A DNA stretch of 64,000 nt from an uncultured Roseburia sp. (GCA_947642555.1 CANRSX010000026.1:1-64000); one strand, 5' to 3'; shown: positions 35,101 through 44,662, numbered from the stretch's first letter. Program-made: numbers and translations. The notes: a model not told the origin generated them from the sequence alone.

Positions 35101-36445
35101 TAGTATCCTCCAGTATATAGGAAATCGTTCCATCCGGGTTGATCTGGCGACTCGGGTTCGTATATACCTTGCCATTGATCGTAATGACAACATCCGTTCC
35201 GCCCTTTCCGTCAGGTATAATTTCATAACTTGTAACCGGCGCACCATTCGTCGGAATCTCTGTCGGCCTGGCATCATGATCACCCTTGATCGTCACCTGC
35301 GTACCGCCTGTAACCTCATATTTGATCTCCGCCTTATTTACATTTACATTTCCCTTTTCATCTACAGAGTACTGATATACCTCTGAGAGCTGTCTTCCCA
35401 GACTGTCCTTAAAATAAACCGTATAATAGCCGCCCTGGTCATCACTCCATACGATTCCACCTTTGTCCAGCGTCAGTCCCCGGCTGGCAAGTTCAAACTT
35501 AATGATACTTTCCGCCACAACCTTCTGCTGTGCTCCAAGTTCTTCCACTCCCGCCATGGAGGTGGACGCCAGCACGGACTGCGCCGAATCATATGTAGAA
35601 AGCGCATCTGCCGTACTGCCCGTCACGCTGCCAAACGTATGGCTTTCTGACGTGCTCTCATACTCGCTCTGCGACTGGCTGATAGTTGCGCTGGTCGATG
35701 TGCTCTCGGACACCACAACCGAATCACTGGTTGACGCGCTCGTCGAATTTGATTCGGACGTGCTGACCACAATACTGTCACTCGTTGAAGCGGAACCTGA
35801 TTCAGATTCGCTTGTACTGTTATAGCTGTCGGAATCCGATACCGCATCGCTCAAGTTCGACCCGGATGTCGACTGCACCTGATCCCAGTTCTGCTGAGAG
35901 TCAGAATCAGCGCTGCTGTCCTGGCTGTCCTCTGACAAAGTGCTGTCCTGGCTGTCCGGCGTCTCTGATCCCGGCTGGGTATCCGATTCAGACTGGTTCG
36001 AATCCGTCCCGCTTCCCGCATCGTCCGAAGTACTGCTCTCAACTGTGTCGGTCGGATCCGTTGTATTCTGATCCGCAGCGTCAGCTCCCGGCTGCGTCGT
36101 ATCTGCGGTTCCGCCCTGATCTGTGACATCTGATCCCGGCTGCATCGTATCCGCAGCGTCAGCTTCCGGCTGCGTCGCTTCTACGGTTCCGCCCTGATCT
36201 GCAGGATCAGCCGACTCGCTCCCGACCGGGTTCTCAAAAACAGTCTCGGAAGCCGCTGCCGTCGTCTGCAGCTCTGACTGCGCGAACGCTGCCTCTGACG
36301 TCTGCTGTACATCCAGCTCGCTTTCCAGCTCCGCTGCAAATACCGCATTTTCGTTCATCACGGCTCCGCCAAGCACAAGACCGGCTGCGCCGGCTGCCTT
36401 CAGAACCTTATTTGCTTTGCTCCTTTTACGGTTTTTTTCGTTCAT
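32195..36445 (-). CDS. Serine-rich repeat (SRR) glycoprotein adhesin, substrate of the accessory Sec system
   Basis: This 1416-residue surface protein starts with a basic n-region ([10 protein letters not shown]) and a glycine-rich signal core ([14 protein letters not shown]), likely cleaved after residue 37. The glycines are a known feature of accessory Sec substrates. Residues ~38-290 are a Ser/Thr/Asp-rich SRR1. Residues ~295-600 form a non-repetitive binding region with repeated Tyr/Gly/Asn motifs. Residues ~628-1268 are SRR2, made of S-[LIV]-S-T-S-E hexads. The tail holds an Ala/Pro stretch, two EEVPLA motifs and a Trp-rich segment ([13 protein letters not shown]) with a basic end. No LPxTG is present. 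The start follows GGAGGG. Its ligand is unknown. Confidence 0.93.
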   Translation of the reverse strand: MNEKNRKRSKANKVLKAAGAAGLVLGGAVMNENAVFAAELESELDVQQTSEAAFAQSELQTTAAASETVFENPVGSESADPADQGGTVEATQPEADAADTMQPGSDVTDQGGTADTTQPGADAADQNTTDPTDTVESSTSDDAGSGTDSNQSESDTQPGSETPDSQDSTLSEDSQDSSADSDSQQNWDQVQSTSGSNLSDAVSDSDSYNSTSESESGSASTSDSIVVSTSESNSTSASTSDSVVVSESTSTSATISQSQSEYESTSESHTFGSVTGSTADALSTYDSAQSVLASTSMAGVEELGAQQKVVAESIIKFELASRGLTLDKGGIVWSDDQGGYYTVYFKDSLGRQLSEVYQYSVDEKGNVNVNKAEIKYEVTGGTQVTIKGDHDARPTEIPTNGAPVTSYEIIPDGKGGTDVVITINGKVYTNPSRQINPDGTISYILEDTSRERKMFVVKADGSNGYYTTYNKTNQLLNNSDGSTSTETYTVNGNKYTVAGGTDKLIGTDYKYAVVQDENGKWCKLNYEGTNIQLVISDKGKFYSQVGGEGSYTEIKNAYALRTDANGNYGIYDRNGKLLQRLTIGEISYTPKATTTTYTYDRNMTTGDLLINHSTALSDYHSVLNSQSEAISDANSEAASESDSAKSASESISASAYDSASEAESTSKKESEVAKSESNSFDSVSEADSVSQSDSYESASNSLSGSTSESLSTSESLSTSESLSTSESISTSESLSTSESISTSESLSTSESLSTSESISTSESLSTSESLSTSESLSTSESLSTSESLSTSESISTSESISTSESLSTSESISTSESLSTSESLSTSESLSTSESISTSESISTSESLSTSESISTSESLSTSESLSTSESISTSESLSTSESLSTSESLSTSESISTSESISTSESLSTSESISTSESLSTSESISTSESISTSESLSTSESISTSESLSTSESISTSESISTSESISTSESVSTSESLSTSESISTSESISTSESISTSESVSTSESLSTSESISTSESLSTSESISTSESLSTSESISTSESLSTSESISTSESLSISESISTSESLSTSESVSTSESLSTSESISTSESLSTSESISTSESLSTSESLSTSESLSTSESLSTSESISTSESISTSESISTSESESVSTSESLSMSESLSTSESLSTSESLSTSESISTSESLSTSASVSESDSASASMSESVSASESASTSTSASESASASMSESASTSASDSASTSASTSASESASTSASSSESESASTSTSTSESDAANIGGGAGVGGGVGGVFTPAADAAAPAGITTVATAAVPAAAPAGAAAAVPVLPGIEDDILGDLIQIDDEEVPLAVVDDEEADTDELIEIEDEEVPLANVTPEEVQKKLWWSWIPVVAAVASAVEGYRQNKLTKETASDDRKED
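32640..34340 (-). repeat. 18-bp hexapeptide repeat array of the SRR2 region
   Basis: About 75-80 copies of an 18-bp unit encode S-[LIV]-S-T-S-E. Longer super-repeats are also seen; for example a block of about 126 bp recurs with offset 180 bp at 33712-33838 and 33892-34018. Copy number is likely to vary by recombination. The array contains no stop on the opposite strand, which explains the long false ORF there. Confidence 0.9.
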
Positions 36446-36537
36446 ATTCCCTCCTGCGATACAATGATGGAAAAATCTGTCTCCCCTTTTTCCATTGATC
36501 CATCCTGAAATTAACATTTCCCTCTTACTTAAGTCTC

Positions 36538-36546
36538 ATTGTAGCA
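36538..36546 (-). promoter_or_regulatory. Extended -10 promoter for the SRR adhesin
   Basis: TGCTACAAT on the minus strand is an extended -10, about 90 bases before the adhesin start. No good -35 is seen at standard spacing. The upstream gene ends at 36606, so this would be an internal promoter between the glycosyltransferase group and the adhesin-Sec genes. Confidence 0.45.
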
Positions 36547-36605
36547 GGGCGACTATCCTGCAAACTGCCGCATATCAGATTCTTTTTTCTTTTTTTGTAA
36601 TGAAA

Positions 36606-38159
36606 TTAAAAAATCGGGTCTGCTGTAAGACGCTTTTCCAGCAGATCCTTCCATTTTTCTTTGATCACATCCATGGAAAACTCTTTTGCAATCTCATAAG
36701 ACTTTTGATGGTACTCCTCCAGCCGTTTTTCGTCTGCAAATAGTTCAAGAATCGTTTCGGCGATGGCGTCCGTCAGCTCCTCGTCATTCCCATCCACATA
36801 GTCCCTGTGAAAATCAACACGATAACCATTTTCTCCGGAACGGATGAACAGCCGGTTGCCGTATTTTACATCCAGCCCGATCATTGCCGTCCCCGAAGCA
36901 ACCGCCTCCATGAGAGAAAGCCCCAGCGTTTCCCACAGGGAAGACGTGATGTATACCTGGTAATTCTTATATACTTCCGTCATGTCCGCCCATCCCATAA
37001 AATGAATATAGGACTCCGCCCGGTTCTGCGACACCAGTTTTTTCAACTCTCCAAGGTGTCCGTCGTCACGCCCGTAGATATCGATAAAAATGTCCGGATT
37101 TACCTGATGCGCTTTTACCACGCTTTTGATCAGCCAGTCGATTCTTTTACGTTTGTCGATGCGCGAAACGGAAATCAGCGAACAGGGCCGTCGCTTTCCC
37201 TCCGGGCGCCGAAGGCATTCAATCCCTCCCGCCGGGATGACCGCAATATTCGGAACGCTGCGGCGATACTCCAGAAGCTTCTCCGCCAGCTCCCTTTTCT
37301 GCTCCTGCGTCGATACCACCATCGTATCGATCTGCTCAGAATAGCGAAAACAGTAATCGTATTCCTTATTTAAATACAGGTCATACGGATCCTCCCCTTT
37401 TTCGTAATAATGACCGGAATGCATGATAACAATCAGCCTGGCTTTTCCTTTGGAGCTGAATATCGGCTGCAGGAAATCAAACCTTGCGGGACGATCCAGC
37501 AGGATGACGTCCTGTTCTTTTAACTCCAGCTTCCGGATGAATGCAGTCAGAAGCTGCTGCTTCGTATACCTCCTGCCATCCGGGAAAAGATACCATTCCT
37601 TTTCCCCTTCAAAGATCTGATCACAGGCAGCTGACCCGTCACGGTTATAAAACGTGCGCCTCACCAGCTTCGCATACATCCCCTGCCCCGACACAGCCGT
37701 CACAAAATAATTTACATAGGCGACCCCGTCCGTATACACCTCCGTGCGGACCAGCTTTGCCTGATTATAATAATGAATCGAATGATAAAAGCCCTTCTGC
37801 TCCCCATCCAGCTGAATTGCAGCGATAATGGCCCCGTCGCGGATCAGCCTGATCTCATGCTCCTTCCGCTCTACTGCCGTGGCGCGCAGATTTGCGCTTA
37901 ATTCCTCCAGCTTTTCCTCCGCCTTTCCGCTTAGCTCCAGCGCAGGATGATCCGTAAAATACTGATGCATGCCAAGCATCTGGCCGGTTCTGATCCCTGC
38001 TCTGCCATAAAAGGCAAGATCGCGTCTCGTTGGAGGTTCCGTGAAGATATATCTGACAGGATATGGCGCATCCGCCAGCATTCTGGCCCGATATCCCTGT
38101 GCTCCGTCGACCCCGCTGAATACATATCCTGACATCAGGGTAAAGATATAAACTGCCAT
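36606..38159 (-). CDS. GtfA-like glycosyltransferase (second copy)
   Basis: This 517-residue GT-B protein is a divergent GtfA paralogue. The start VYIFTLMSGYVFSGVDGAQGYRA parallels the GtfA opening but lacks the IGWASSGVE wording. An add-on domain is kept at about 60-215, and the EX7E motif is intact (E410 to E418 in WETLGLSLME). It probably transfers a sugar onto the adhesin or onto its glycan. Its start follows TAGGAGA. It is the last of four glycosylation genes before the adhesin. Its natural partner may be the short GtfB-like protein encoded at 42584-43330. Confidence 0.82.
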   Translation of the reverse strand: MAVYIFTLMSGYVFSGVDGAQGYRARMLADAPYPVRYIFTEPPTRRDLAFYGRAGIRTGQMLGMHQYFTDHPALELSGKAEEKLEELSANLRATAVERKEHEIRLIRDGAIIAAIQLDGEQKGFYHSIHYYNQAKLVRTEVYTDGVAYVNYFVTAVSGQGMYAKLVRRTFYNRDGSAACDQIFEGEKEWYLFPDGRRYTKQQLLTAFIRKLELKEQDVILLDRPARFDFLQPIFSSKGKARLIVIMHSGHYYEKGEDPYDLYLNKEYDYCFRYSEQIDTMVVSTQEQKRELAEKLLEYRRSVPNIAVIPAGGIECLRRPEGKRRPCSLISVSRIDKRKRIDWLIKSVVKAHQVNPDIFIDIYGRDDGHLGELKKLVSQNRAESYIHFMGWADMTEVYKNYQVYITSSLWETLGLSLMEAVASGTAMIGLDVKYGNRLFIRSGENGYRVDFHRDYVDGNDEELTDAIAETILELFADEKRLEEYHQKSYEIAKEFSMDVIKEKWKDLLEKRLTADPIF

Positions 38160-38210
38160 CGTCTGCTTTCTCCTATTTCTTCTGCTTCATTGATTCCGGA
38201 TTCCTCTGTT

Positions 38211-40331
38211 CTAAGCACAAACCATCCCAGCAATCTCCTCCCGCAGCTTTTCATATCCTTCATATGCCATCGCTTTTGCAAAGGAAGTCAGCTCGCTTTT
38301 CGCCAGCTCCTTTAACAGGCCAGATCGTTCCTGACTGCCATGCTCCAGGTAAAACAGAATGGATCTTTTGTGATCCAGGAACACTTCCTCTTTTGACCTC
38401 CCGGCCCACTGATCCACAAGAGATCCGCTGCAGCTGCTTCTGTCATACTCGTATCCGAACGCATTCACATAGCACACGTTTTCCGCAAATGATAACAGAT
38501 ACGGCGTCCACGCTTCATCCTCATACCGGATCAGCGGAAACGGATGCTCTTTTACAAGAGCGGTGCGGTAGAGCTTGTTCCAAACCGCCGGCATCGCGTA
38601 TCCTCCGGCGGCATAGATCCGAAGAAATTCCTCCGCAGCGACAGGCGTATCCTCATTTACAGCATATTGCATTACGGGACTATAGCCTCTGTGTGAAATC
38701 TCATAGCCGGACGTCATCGCAATATCGCACTGGTTCTTTTTTGCAGAAGCATAGAGCCGTTCTGTCATATCGGGCCTGATCATATCATCGCTGTCAACAA
38801 ATGCGGTGTATTCTCCTCCCGCACGCAGGATCCCCGCATTCCTCGCCGCCTGTACGCCCGCATTCTGCTGATGTATCACCATGACATTCGGATAATGCTC
38901 TGCATACCAGTCCGCAATAACCGGCGTCTGATCCGTACTTCCGTCATCCATGATGATCACCTCCAGCGCCTCAAAGGTCTGTGCCAGCACCGTATCAAGC
39001 GTTCGGATCAGGCTGTCCTGAGCATTGTATGCCGGAATCACCACACTGACGGACGGGCCTGCCACGTTTTTTTCACGCAATAAAGCCTGAGAGGATTTCG
39101 ATTTCGCCACGACCATTTTCCCTTTTGGCGTGTTGATGTAAGCTTTTATAAAAAAATATTCTTCTTCTCCGTATCCTCTTATCAGCATATAATGCTGATC
39201 GCTGTTTTCCGCCGTTCCTGTCAGCTTTCCGGACGAATCATAAATGAGAAATCCGTCCGGTTTTCCAAGCAGATTCCAGGACAGCGCAGTATTCCCCCCA
39301 TAGGATCGCCCCGTCACTATGGATGTAAATTTAAAATCTCCCGGCTCATATATGTCTTCCGACTGCGCATATGGCGTTCCCACATCTTCACGAAACAGCG
39401 ACCACACAGCCTCTGTCAGACATTTTTTCGTATAATATCCGTTTCTTAAGGCAGGCGCAAACCGTCCGACATGCCGCACATATTCCCGGTATTCCGACTC
39501 CTCCATGTCCGCAACTGCCTTCACAGCTTCATCCAGGGAACCCGCGACCAGGCCGAGATGATTTTCTTCGATCAGCTTCTGACAGGATATTCCTGCCGGA
39601 ACGATCACAGGAATACCCGCGGCAAGATACCGGCTCACAGAAAAGGAATTGCTATATCCCATATACTCGCGTGCGGTTTCATCCTGATACCATTCCAAAC
39701 CGAATCCACCCTCTGACAATTCCGCCAGCAGCCCGTCCCGGCCTGCTGCATTGTGCTGCCTGACCGGCACCCCGCAATCCCGGTTTTGAAACAGCGCGGG
39801 AAGCATCCCGGCACAATGAATCTCCCTGCGGAATTCAGGTTCTTTTAAAAACGAGAGATTCGTCGTACAGTCCCACATTTCCTGAATCAGAAACTTCATG
39901 CCGGCACGAATACCGGCATCCAGAAGAAACTGTTTCATCTGAATAGAAGGAACGATCAGCGCTTCCGCCTGATTATACAGTTCCACCGTCTCATTCAGCA
40001 TAAAGCGGCTGCTTTTTACCATTAATGCTTCCACACTTTGAATAAAAATGATGATCCGGCCATGGTATGCTTTTATGTGCTCGACCAGCGCCCGCTCAAA
40101 CCGCAGCCCGTTCCATGTATGAAGCTGACAGATCACGATATCCCCCGCGGAAATACCTGCAATCATTCCGTCAAACCGTACCGCACGGTCTCCCGGCTTT
40201 TCGGCATTTGCATTATAATAATAGACGCCCATTTCCCGAAATCCCAGCTGATGCGCCGTTTCGGCCGTCATATACTGCAGGGACTGCAGGATATTGTTCA
40301 TTCCATTTAAACGGGTAATGTACAGGTTCAT
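38211..40331 (-). CDS. Gtf3-GT2 fusion glycosyltransferase (first copy)
   Basis: This 706-residue two-enzyme fusion has an N-terminal Gtf3-like domain (about 1-330; MNLYITRLNGMNN ... TAHQLGFREMGVYYYN, then EENHLGL), of the type that adds the second sugar to SRR proteins. A beta-rich linker (about 340-420) follows, with a GT2 family GT-A domain from about residue 428 (VSVVIPAYNAQ, MDDGSTDQT, DSDD metal site). The second domain could extend the glycan. The start follows GGAGGAGTAA. It is a paralogue of the neighbour at 40367-42520, and the two together suggest a multi-sugar chain on the adhesin. Sugar donors cannot be read from sequence. Confidence 0.83.
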   Translation of the reverse strand: MNLYITRLNGMNNILQSLQYMTAETAHQLGFREMGVYYYNANAEKPGDRAVRFDGMIAGISAGDIVICQLHTWNGLRFERALVEHIKAYHGRIIIFIQSVEALMVKSSRFMLNETVELYNQAEALIVPSIQMKQFLLDAGIRAGMKFLIQEMWDCTTNLSFLKEPEFRREIHCAGMLPALFQNRDCGVPVRQHNAAGRDGLLAELSEGGFGLEWYQDETAREYMGYSNSFSVSRYLAAGIPVIVPAGISCQKLIEENHLGLVAGSLDEAVKAVADMEESEYREYVRHVGRFAPALRNGYYTKKCLTEAVWSLFREDVGTPYAQSEDIYEPGDFKFTSIVTGRSYGGNTALSWNLLGKPDGFLIYDSSGKLTGTAENSDQHYMLIRGYGEEEYFFIKAYINTPKGKMVVAKSKSSQALLREKNVAGPSVSVVIPAYNAQDSLIRTLDTVLAQTFEALEVIIMDDGSTDQTPVIADWYAEHYPNVMVIHQQNAGVQAARNAGILRAGGEYTAFVDSDDMIRPDMTERLYASAKKNQCDIAMTSGYEISHRGYSPVMQYAVNEDTPVAAEEFLRIYAAGGYAMPAVWNKLYRTALVKEHPFPLIRYEDEAWTPYLLSFAENVCYVNAFGYEYDRSSCSGSLVDQWAGRSKEEVFLDHKRSILFYLEHGSQERSGLLKELAKSELTSFAKAMAYEGYEKLREEIAGMVCA

Positions 40332-40366
40332 TTACTCCTCCATTCTGTACAGACGGTATACTGTAC

Positions 40367-42520
40367 CTACATCTGTTCGATCTCTGACCGCAGCTCTTTA
40401 TACTTTGAATATGAATGCATGCCCATACATGCCTCTACATATGCCAACGCCAAACGTTTAAGCAAATCTATTTTTTCTATATTTCCATTTTTTAAGAAAA
40501 ACGTAATAAATTCCTTATGATCCAAAAATTTTTCCTCAATAGGTTTACTCCATGAAGCGTGAATACCTGTAGTAGTTCGAATTGTCCTGTCATATTCATA
40601 CAAATGTGCATTAATATAACAAACCTGTCTGGCAAAAGATAAAACATATGGTGTCCATGCATCGTCTTCGTATGTCACGTTTACCGCAAACGGGTGCTCT
40701 GTCACCAGCGACACCCGGTAAAGTTTATTCCATATCACAGGAGAAAGACTTTTCATATAATATTCCAAAAACTCATTCACTGAAACAGCTGTATTCTCAA
40801 CAAGCGGGTAAGTAGCCATTTCTGTATATCCTTCCCGCGTCAGCTGGTATACAGACGTAATCACTATATCACAATCATTCTTTAAAACAGCAGCATACAT
40901 CCTCTCCATCATATCCGGACGTATCATATCATCATTATCCATAAAACCAATATAATTCCCGGCTGCATATGTAACCCCCATATTCCTCGCCGATGCCTGT
41001 CCCCCGTTTTCTTTATGGAAGACTTTCACCTGTGGAAATCGTTCCCTGTACCATTCAAGAATCTGCTGCGTCTGATCCGTACTCCCGTCGTTTACAATGA
41101 TAAGCTCCATATCCGCAAAGGACTGTGCCAGCGCGGTATCAATGCTCCTCGCAATATACTCTTGCGCGTTATATGCGGGCATAATCAGGCTGACCTCTGG
41201 CTGTACCGGACGCTTTTGCGCCAGCTCCGCCACACCGGATTCCGCCAGTATCATCTTTCCTCTCACAGCCCTGACATAGGCTTTCACAATAAACCGGGAT
41301 TCTTTCGGCTCGTTTTGTAACAGCAGATAATGTTCCAGCCCGCCGGATACCTCCCCGGCCACCTTTCCGGTATCCGCGTCACAGACCAGAAAGCCTTCCG
41401 CCTCTCCCCGGAATGTCCATGATATTGCCAAATGATGTTCATACGATTCGTTGACGCAGACATACTCGAAGAAACCAGCAGGCATTACAAATGTCTCCTG
41501 TGACTCATAATACAGATACATGTCCTCCCGCATCGCCATCTGCATGGCATCCATGAGACACTTTTTTGTGAAAAAACCTTCCCTCAGCAGAGGGGCAAAC
41601 CGTTCCACTGCCGCCACATATTCCAGATACTCCTGTTCTGAGATCTGCTTTATAAATTCCGCCGCTTCGTCTAACGTATCCACGATAACGCCGAGATGAT
41701 TTTCCTCAATCAGACACTGATTTGAGATTCCACGCGGAACGATCACCGGAATTCCTGCGGTAAGATATAAGCTGAGTTTTAAGCTGCTGTTCACCGTCAG
41801 ATACCGATATCCGTTTTCACCGCCATACCATACCAGCCCGAATCCGCCCTTCGATAATTCCAGGCAAAGACGATCCGAAGGCATCCATCCTTTTTTCTGC
41901 ACATTGCCGCCCGGACACGCCTGATCGGAGTACACATATAATGGCGCCTCGTAATCCCATGTATCCGGAAAACCAGCGCTGCCCGGATCTCCTGCATAAT
42001 GAATGCCCCGCTTCAGGCCGTTCTGCTCCGACCTGTACGGATTCAGCGTGACATCGAGCATTTCCTGAACAATAAACCTCATACTGCCACGGATTCCCTG
42101 GCGGATCAATAGCTGCTTCATCGCATCTGACGGGACAATCAGCGCTTCCGCCTCATTGTATAATCCTGCCATTTCTGACCATACAGGCTGGCGCCCCTCT
42201 ATGATTCCAGGCTCCATCTCACGGACATAAATGATAACACGGCCGTGATACGCCCTGATATGTCTCACCAAAGCGCGATCAAACTCCAGTCCGTTCATCG
42301 TCGGAAACTGACAGATCACAAAGTCTCCGGCAGCAATCCCGGCAATGATCCCATCCAGTCTCCGATTCCGGTGCTCCAGACTTTCATCTGCCGCATTGTA
42401 CCGATAGATTCCCATCTCCCTGATTCCAAGCGAATGCGCGATATCCGCCGTCCTATGCTGCACAAACTGCTCCGTACTCCGGGCAGGCATACCATTTAGT
42501 TTCGTAATATAGATCTTCAC
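40367..42520 (-). CDS. Gtf3-GT2 fusion glycosyltransferase (second copy)
   Basis: This 717-residue paralogue of the previous gene has the same three-part layout: a Gtf3-like domain (KIYITKLNGMPARS ... ADIAHSLGIREMGIYRYN), a beta linker and a GT2 domain (VSLIMPAYNAQEYI, VNDGSTDQT, DNDD). I place the start at GTG 42520, because GGAGGAAACTGTT sits eight bases before it and Gtf3 proteins begin with the KIYIT strand. The upstream ATG at 42535 lies within that ribosome binding site. The last third is more AT-rich than the rest of the window (for example 40480-40620), hinting at recombination or different origin. Confidence 0.82.
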   Translation of the reverse strand: MKIYITKLNGMPARSTEQFVQHRTADIAHSLGIREMGIYRYNAADESLEHRNRRLDGIIAGIAAGDFVICQFPTMNGLEFDRALVRHIRAYHGRVIIYVREMEPGIIEGRQPVWSEMAGLYNEAEALIVPSDAMKQLLIRQGIRGSMRFIVQEMLDVTLNPYRSEQNGLKRGIHYAGDPGSAGFPDTWDYEAPLYVYSDQACPGGNVQKKGWMPSDRLCLELSKGGFGLVWYGGENGYRYLTVNSSLKLSLYLTAGIPVIVPRGISNQCLIEENHLGVIVDTLDEAAEFIKQISEQEYLEYVAAVERFAPLLREGFFTKKCLMDAMQMAMREDMYLYYESQETFVMPAGFFEYVCVNESYEHHLAISWTFRGEAEGFLVCDADTGKVAGEVSGGLEHYLLLQNEPKESRFIVKAYVRAVRGKMILAESGVAELAQKRPVQPEVSLIMPAYNAQEYIARSIDTALAQSFADMELIIVNDGSTDQTQQILEWYRERFPQVKVFHKENGGQASARNMGVTYAAGNYIGFMDNDDMIRPDMMERMYAAVLKNDCDIVITSVYQLTREGYTEMATYPLVENTAVSVNEFLEYYMKSLSPVIWNKLYRVSLVTEHPFAVNVTYEDDAWTPYVLSFARQVCYINAHLYEYDRTIRTTTGIHASWSKPIEEKFLDHKEFITFFLKNGNIEKIDLLKRLALAYVEACMGMHSYSKYKELRSEIEQM

Positions 42521-42583
42521 AACAGTTTCCTCCATCTTCCAGAATCAGTTTCCAATGACGCTGTGTATTCTCAGATCTCATGA

Positions 42584-43330
42584 TCAGAAGACCGCGCAAA
42601 AACGGTATCCGCCTGTTCCGCCCATGTCTGCATACTGATTCAGCAGCTCCTGCTCTGAAAACAGCACAGACTTCCATATACATGCTCCTCCGGATCCCGT
42701 GTTCAAACGCTGCATTCCTTCTCTTTCCTGCAAACAAAGTATGTACGGTTCTTCCAATCCCATTTCTTTCAGGTAATATGCAATAAATCCGTCATAAGAG
42801 GTGAAAAACGCTTTTGTTTCGCCTCCCAGCGACAGCGCAACCGTCCCGCTTAACGACTGTTCCACAATCACCTCATGGTTACCGGTCGTATAAAATACCT
42901 TTGATTCCACTGTCCCGGCCAGATCCAGAAACTCGGACGCATATTTCAGGCCGTATTTATTATAGAGGTCCCTCTTATAGACCCGGCCATCCTCCATGCA
43001 CCATTCCACACGCTGCACGTTTCGCTTTTCCCGTGGCTGTGCAAAAAAAATGTCCGCCTTTTTGCAATTCATATCATAAACCGCTCCTTGCGAACCGGCT
43101 GCACGGATCTCCCAAAACGCAGGCACTTCTATAAAATCATAATACAATTCTCTTTTTTTCGGAACCTCATGCGGCGCTCCGTAAACAAAATATTCATACG
43201 GCGACAATACATGATCCGGCAGAAAACCATCATCTTTTAAAACTACAATATGCGATTCTGTTTCAAAGCCTCTCATCGTCTCCTGTAATGTTTCTATCAT
43301 GTCGGAATAAATATCACATACAATTGTCAT
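42584..43330 (-). CDS. Truncated GtfB-like protein (N-terminal half only)
   Basis: This 248-residue protein matches the first half of GtfB: VVLKDDGFLPDHVLSPYEYF, VYDMNCKKADIFFAQP and the add-on domain up to about residue 215. The second GT-B half (about 200 residues in the full GtfB at 22077-23429) is absent. The frame ends cleanly at 42584, and the next gene starts 64 bases later, so no frameshifted remainder is visible. It has a good ribosome binding site (AAAGGAG). It may be a working acceptor-binding subunit freed from its Rossmann half, or a decaying duplicate. It is the first gene of the glycosylation group. Confidence 0.75.
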   Translation of the reverse strand: MTIVCDIYSDMIETLQETMRGFETESHIVVLKDDGFLPDHVLSPYEYFVYGAPHEVPKKRELYYDFIEVPAFWEIRAAGSQGAVYDMNCKKADIFFAQPREKRNVQRVEWCMEDGRVYKRDLYNKYGLKYASEFLDLAGTVESKVFYTTGNHEVIVEQSLSGTVALSLGGETKAFFTSYDGFIAYYLKEMGLEEPYILCLQEREGMQRLNTGSGGACIWKSVLFSEQELLNQYADMGGTGGYRFCAVF

Positions 43331-43480
43331 TGTGTTTCTCCTTTTGCAGTCAATCCAAACATTTTACAGGAAAAATAAATCCCCTTTTATTTTACATGAC
43401 AGGCTGTCCCGTAAATTACCTCATTTTTGTCAGTCCGAAAGATATTCAGGCACTGACGCACACTATTTCGTAACGTAAAA

Positions 43481-43523
43481 AATCCGTCGTACGAAGTACA
43501 GTTCCTTCTTCGTATGACGGATT
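43481..43523 (-). terminator. Terminator after the Rpn-like gene
   Basis: 16-bp arms (AATCCGTCGTACGAAG at 43481-43496 and its near-complement at 43508-43523) are followed on the minus strand by six T residues. It separates the nuclease gene from the accessory Sec locus. Confidence 0.8.
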
Positions 43524-43552
43524 ATCTTCCTTCTCATGGATGACATGAAATT

Positions 43553-44464
43553 TTACAGCATCGCCCGGTACCTGTCCCTCTCCGCATCCGGGATCTTCAT
43601 CGCCGCCATCGCCTGCTCCGCCGTCCATTTCATGCTGTCCATCAGATTTTTCAGCGTCTCCAGCAGTGTCTCCTGTTTTCCTTCACGAATTCCTTCCTGT
43701 CTCCCCTCACGGATTCCCTCCTGTCTCCCTTCCCACTCCGCTTTCTCAAAATCCTCTTTCATAAGCTCTCTCAACGCTTCACACATGGCTGTATCACACC
43801 TCCTGACTGCTTCATAGATCTTCTGATTTGCGGAAACGCTCACCTGCAGCACCGCATCCGCATTGTTTTTATCTCCCTGTCCGGTCAGCCGCACCACCTT
43901 TTCCAAAAATGCCCGGATATCTTCCTCCTGTGCGCTTCTGGACAGAACGCGAAGTGCACTGTGCGCCTCCCGGTCAAGCTGTCCCGTCACCACGACCTGC
44001 GTGTCAAACGGTATCTGTTTTCCACGGATATAGTATATACCCGGATAACGCTCTTCTATCTCCGCCCCCTGGCTTTTTATTGCTTCAAACAGCTCCCTCG
44101 GATAACCTTCCCGGAAAATCGACACTGTCAGCTCCTCCGCCGGGATCTGATTGACATATTCTCCCAGCCCTTTATACAGGCACGCATAGTCGATCGTCTT
44201 GTACAAATCATCAATCGTCAGTCCGTCCTCCGGGCTTTTGTATTCCACCACATTATGTGTTTTAAAGATTCGCCCCAGCTCGTTTTCAATCCATACCTCT
44301 GCGGGCTTTTTTATGATCAGCAGGTCCATACGGAGCGGTTCTTTGCTCAGATTATATTCCCGCAGGAATTCCAGATCGCCTTTGTTGGACAGGAATTCAA
44401 GCTCCGCCGCGCCATAAAATCCCGGATGCCACCGGATACCGGCCGTCTCCCGTTTCTCTGCCAT
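43553..44464 (-). CDS. Rpn/PD-(D/E)XK nuclease-like protein
   Basis: This 303-residue protein has a PD-(D/E)XK-like core: LRMDLLIIKK, then NVVEYKSPEDGLTIDDLYKTIDYA, where the Asp and E-x-K positions fit the nuclease fold. Proteins like this, often named Rpn-family or nuclease-transposase-like, are numerous in Lachnospiraceae and of unclear function. The C-terminal half ends in a charged helical array with duplicated EGIREG units and then a short LLETLKNLMDSM helix. The start follows GAGGTGGGAG, and the promoter is at 44543-44571. It lies immediately upstream of the accessory Sec locus. Confidence 0.65.
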   Translation of the reverse strand: MAEKRETAGIRWHPGFYGAAELEFLSNKGDLEFLREYNLSKEPLRMDLLIIKKPAEVWIENELGRIFKTHNVVEYKSPEDGLTIDDLYKTIDYACLYKGLGEYVNQIPAEELTVSIFREGYPRELFEAIKSQGAEIEERYPGIYYIRGKQIPFDTQVVVTGQLDREAHSALRVLSRSAQEEDIRAFLEKVVRLTGQGDKNNADAVLQVSVSANQKIYEAVRRCDTAMCEALRELMKEDFEKAEWEGRQEGIREGRQEGIREGKQETLLETLKNLMDSMKWTAEQAMAAMKIPDAERDRYRAML

Positions 44465-44542
44465 ATGCTCCCACCTCTCTGTATTTATACCGGCAGTTCA
44501 CAGGATTCTCACAGTATCGCATGATGTCCTTCCCCTGCTATC

Positions 44543-44571
44543 AGTATACTAAATCCATTCGTCTGTTACAA
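44543..44571 (-). promoter_or_regulatory. Promoter of the Rpn-like gene
   Basis: On the minus strand TTGTAA and TATACT are separated by 17 bases, 80 bases upstream of the start codon. The rest of the 311-base gap (44465-44775) contains only this and the terminator at 44663-44688. Confidence 0.7.
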
Positions 44572-44662
44572 GATCCGAATCCTGTTTATCTCCTGATTCT
44601 TATGGTTTTATCTAATATGCATTGTAGTTTTATATCTCTTAACAGATTGTATCACAGGGCAG

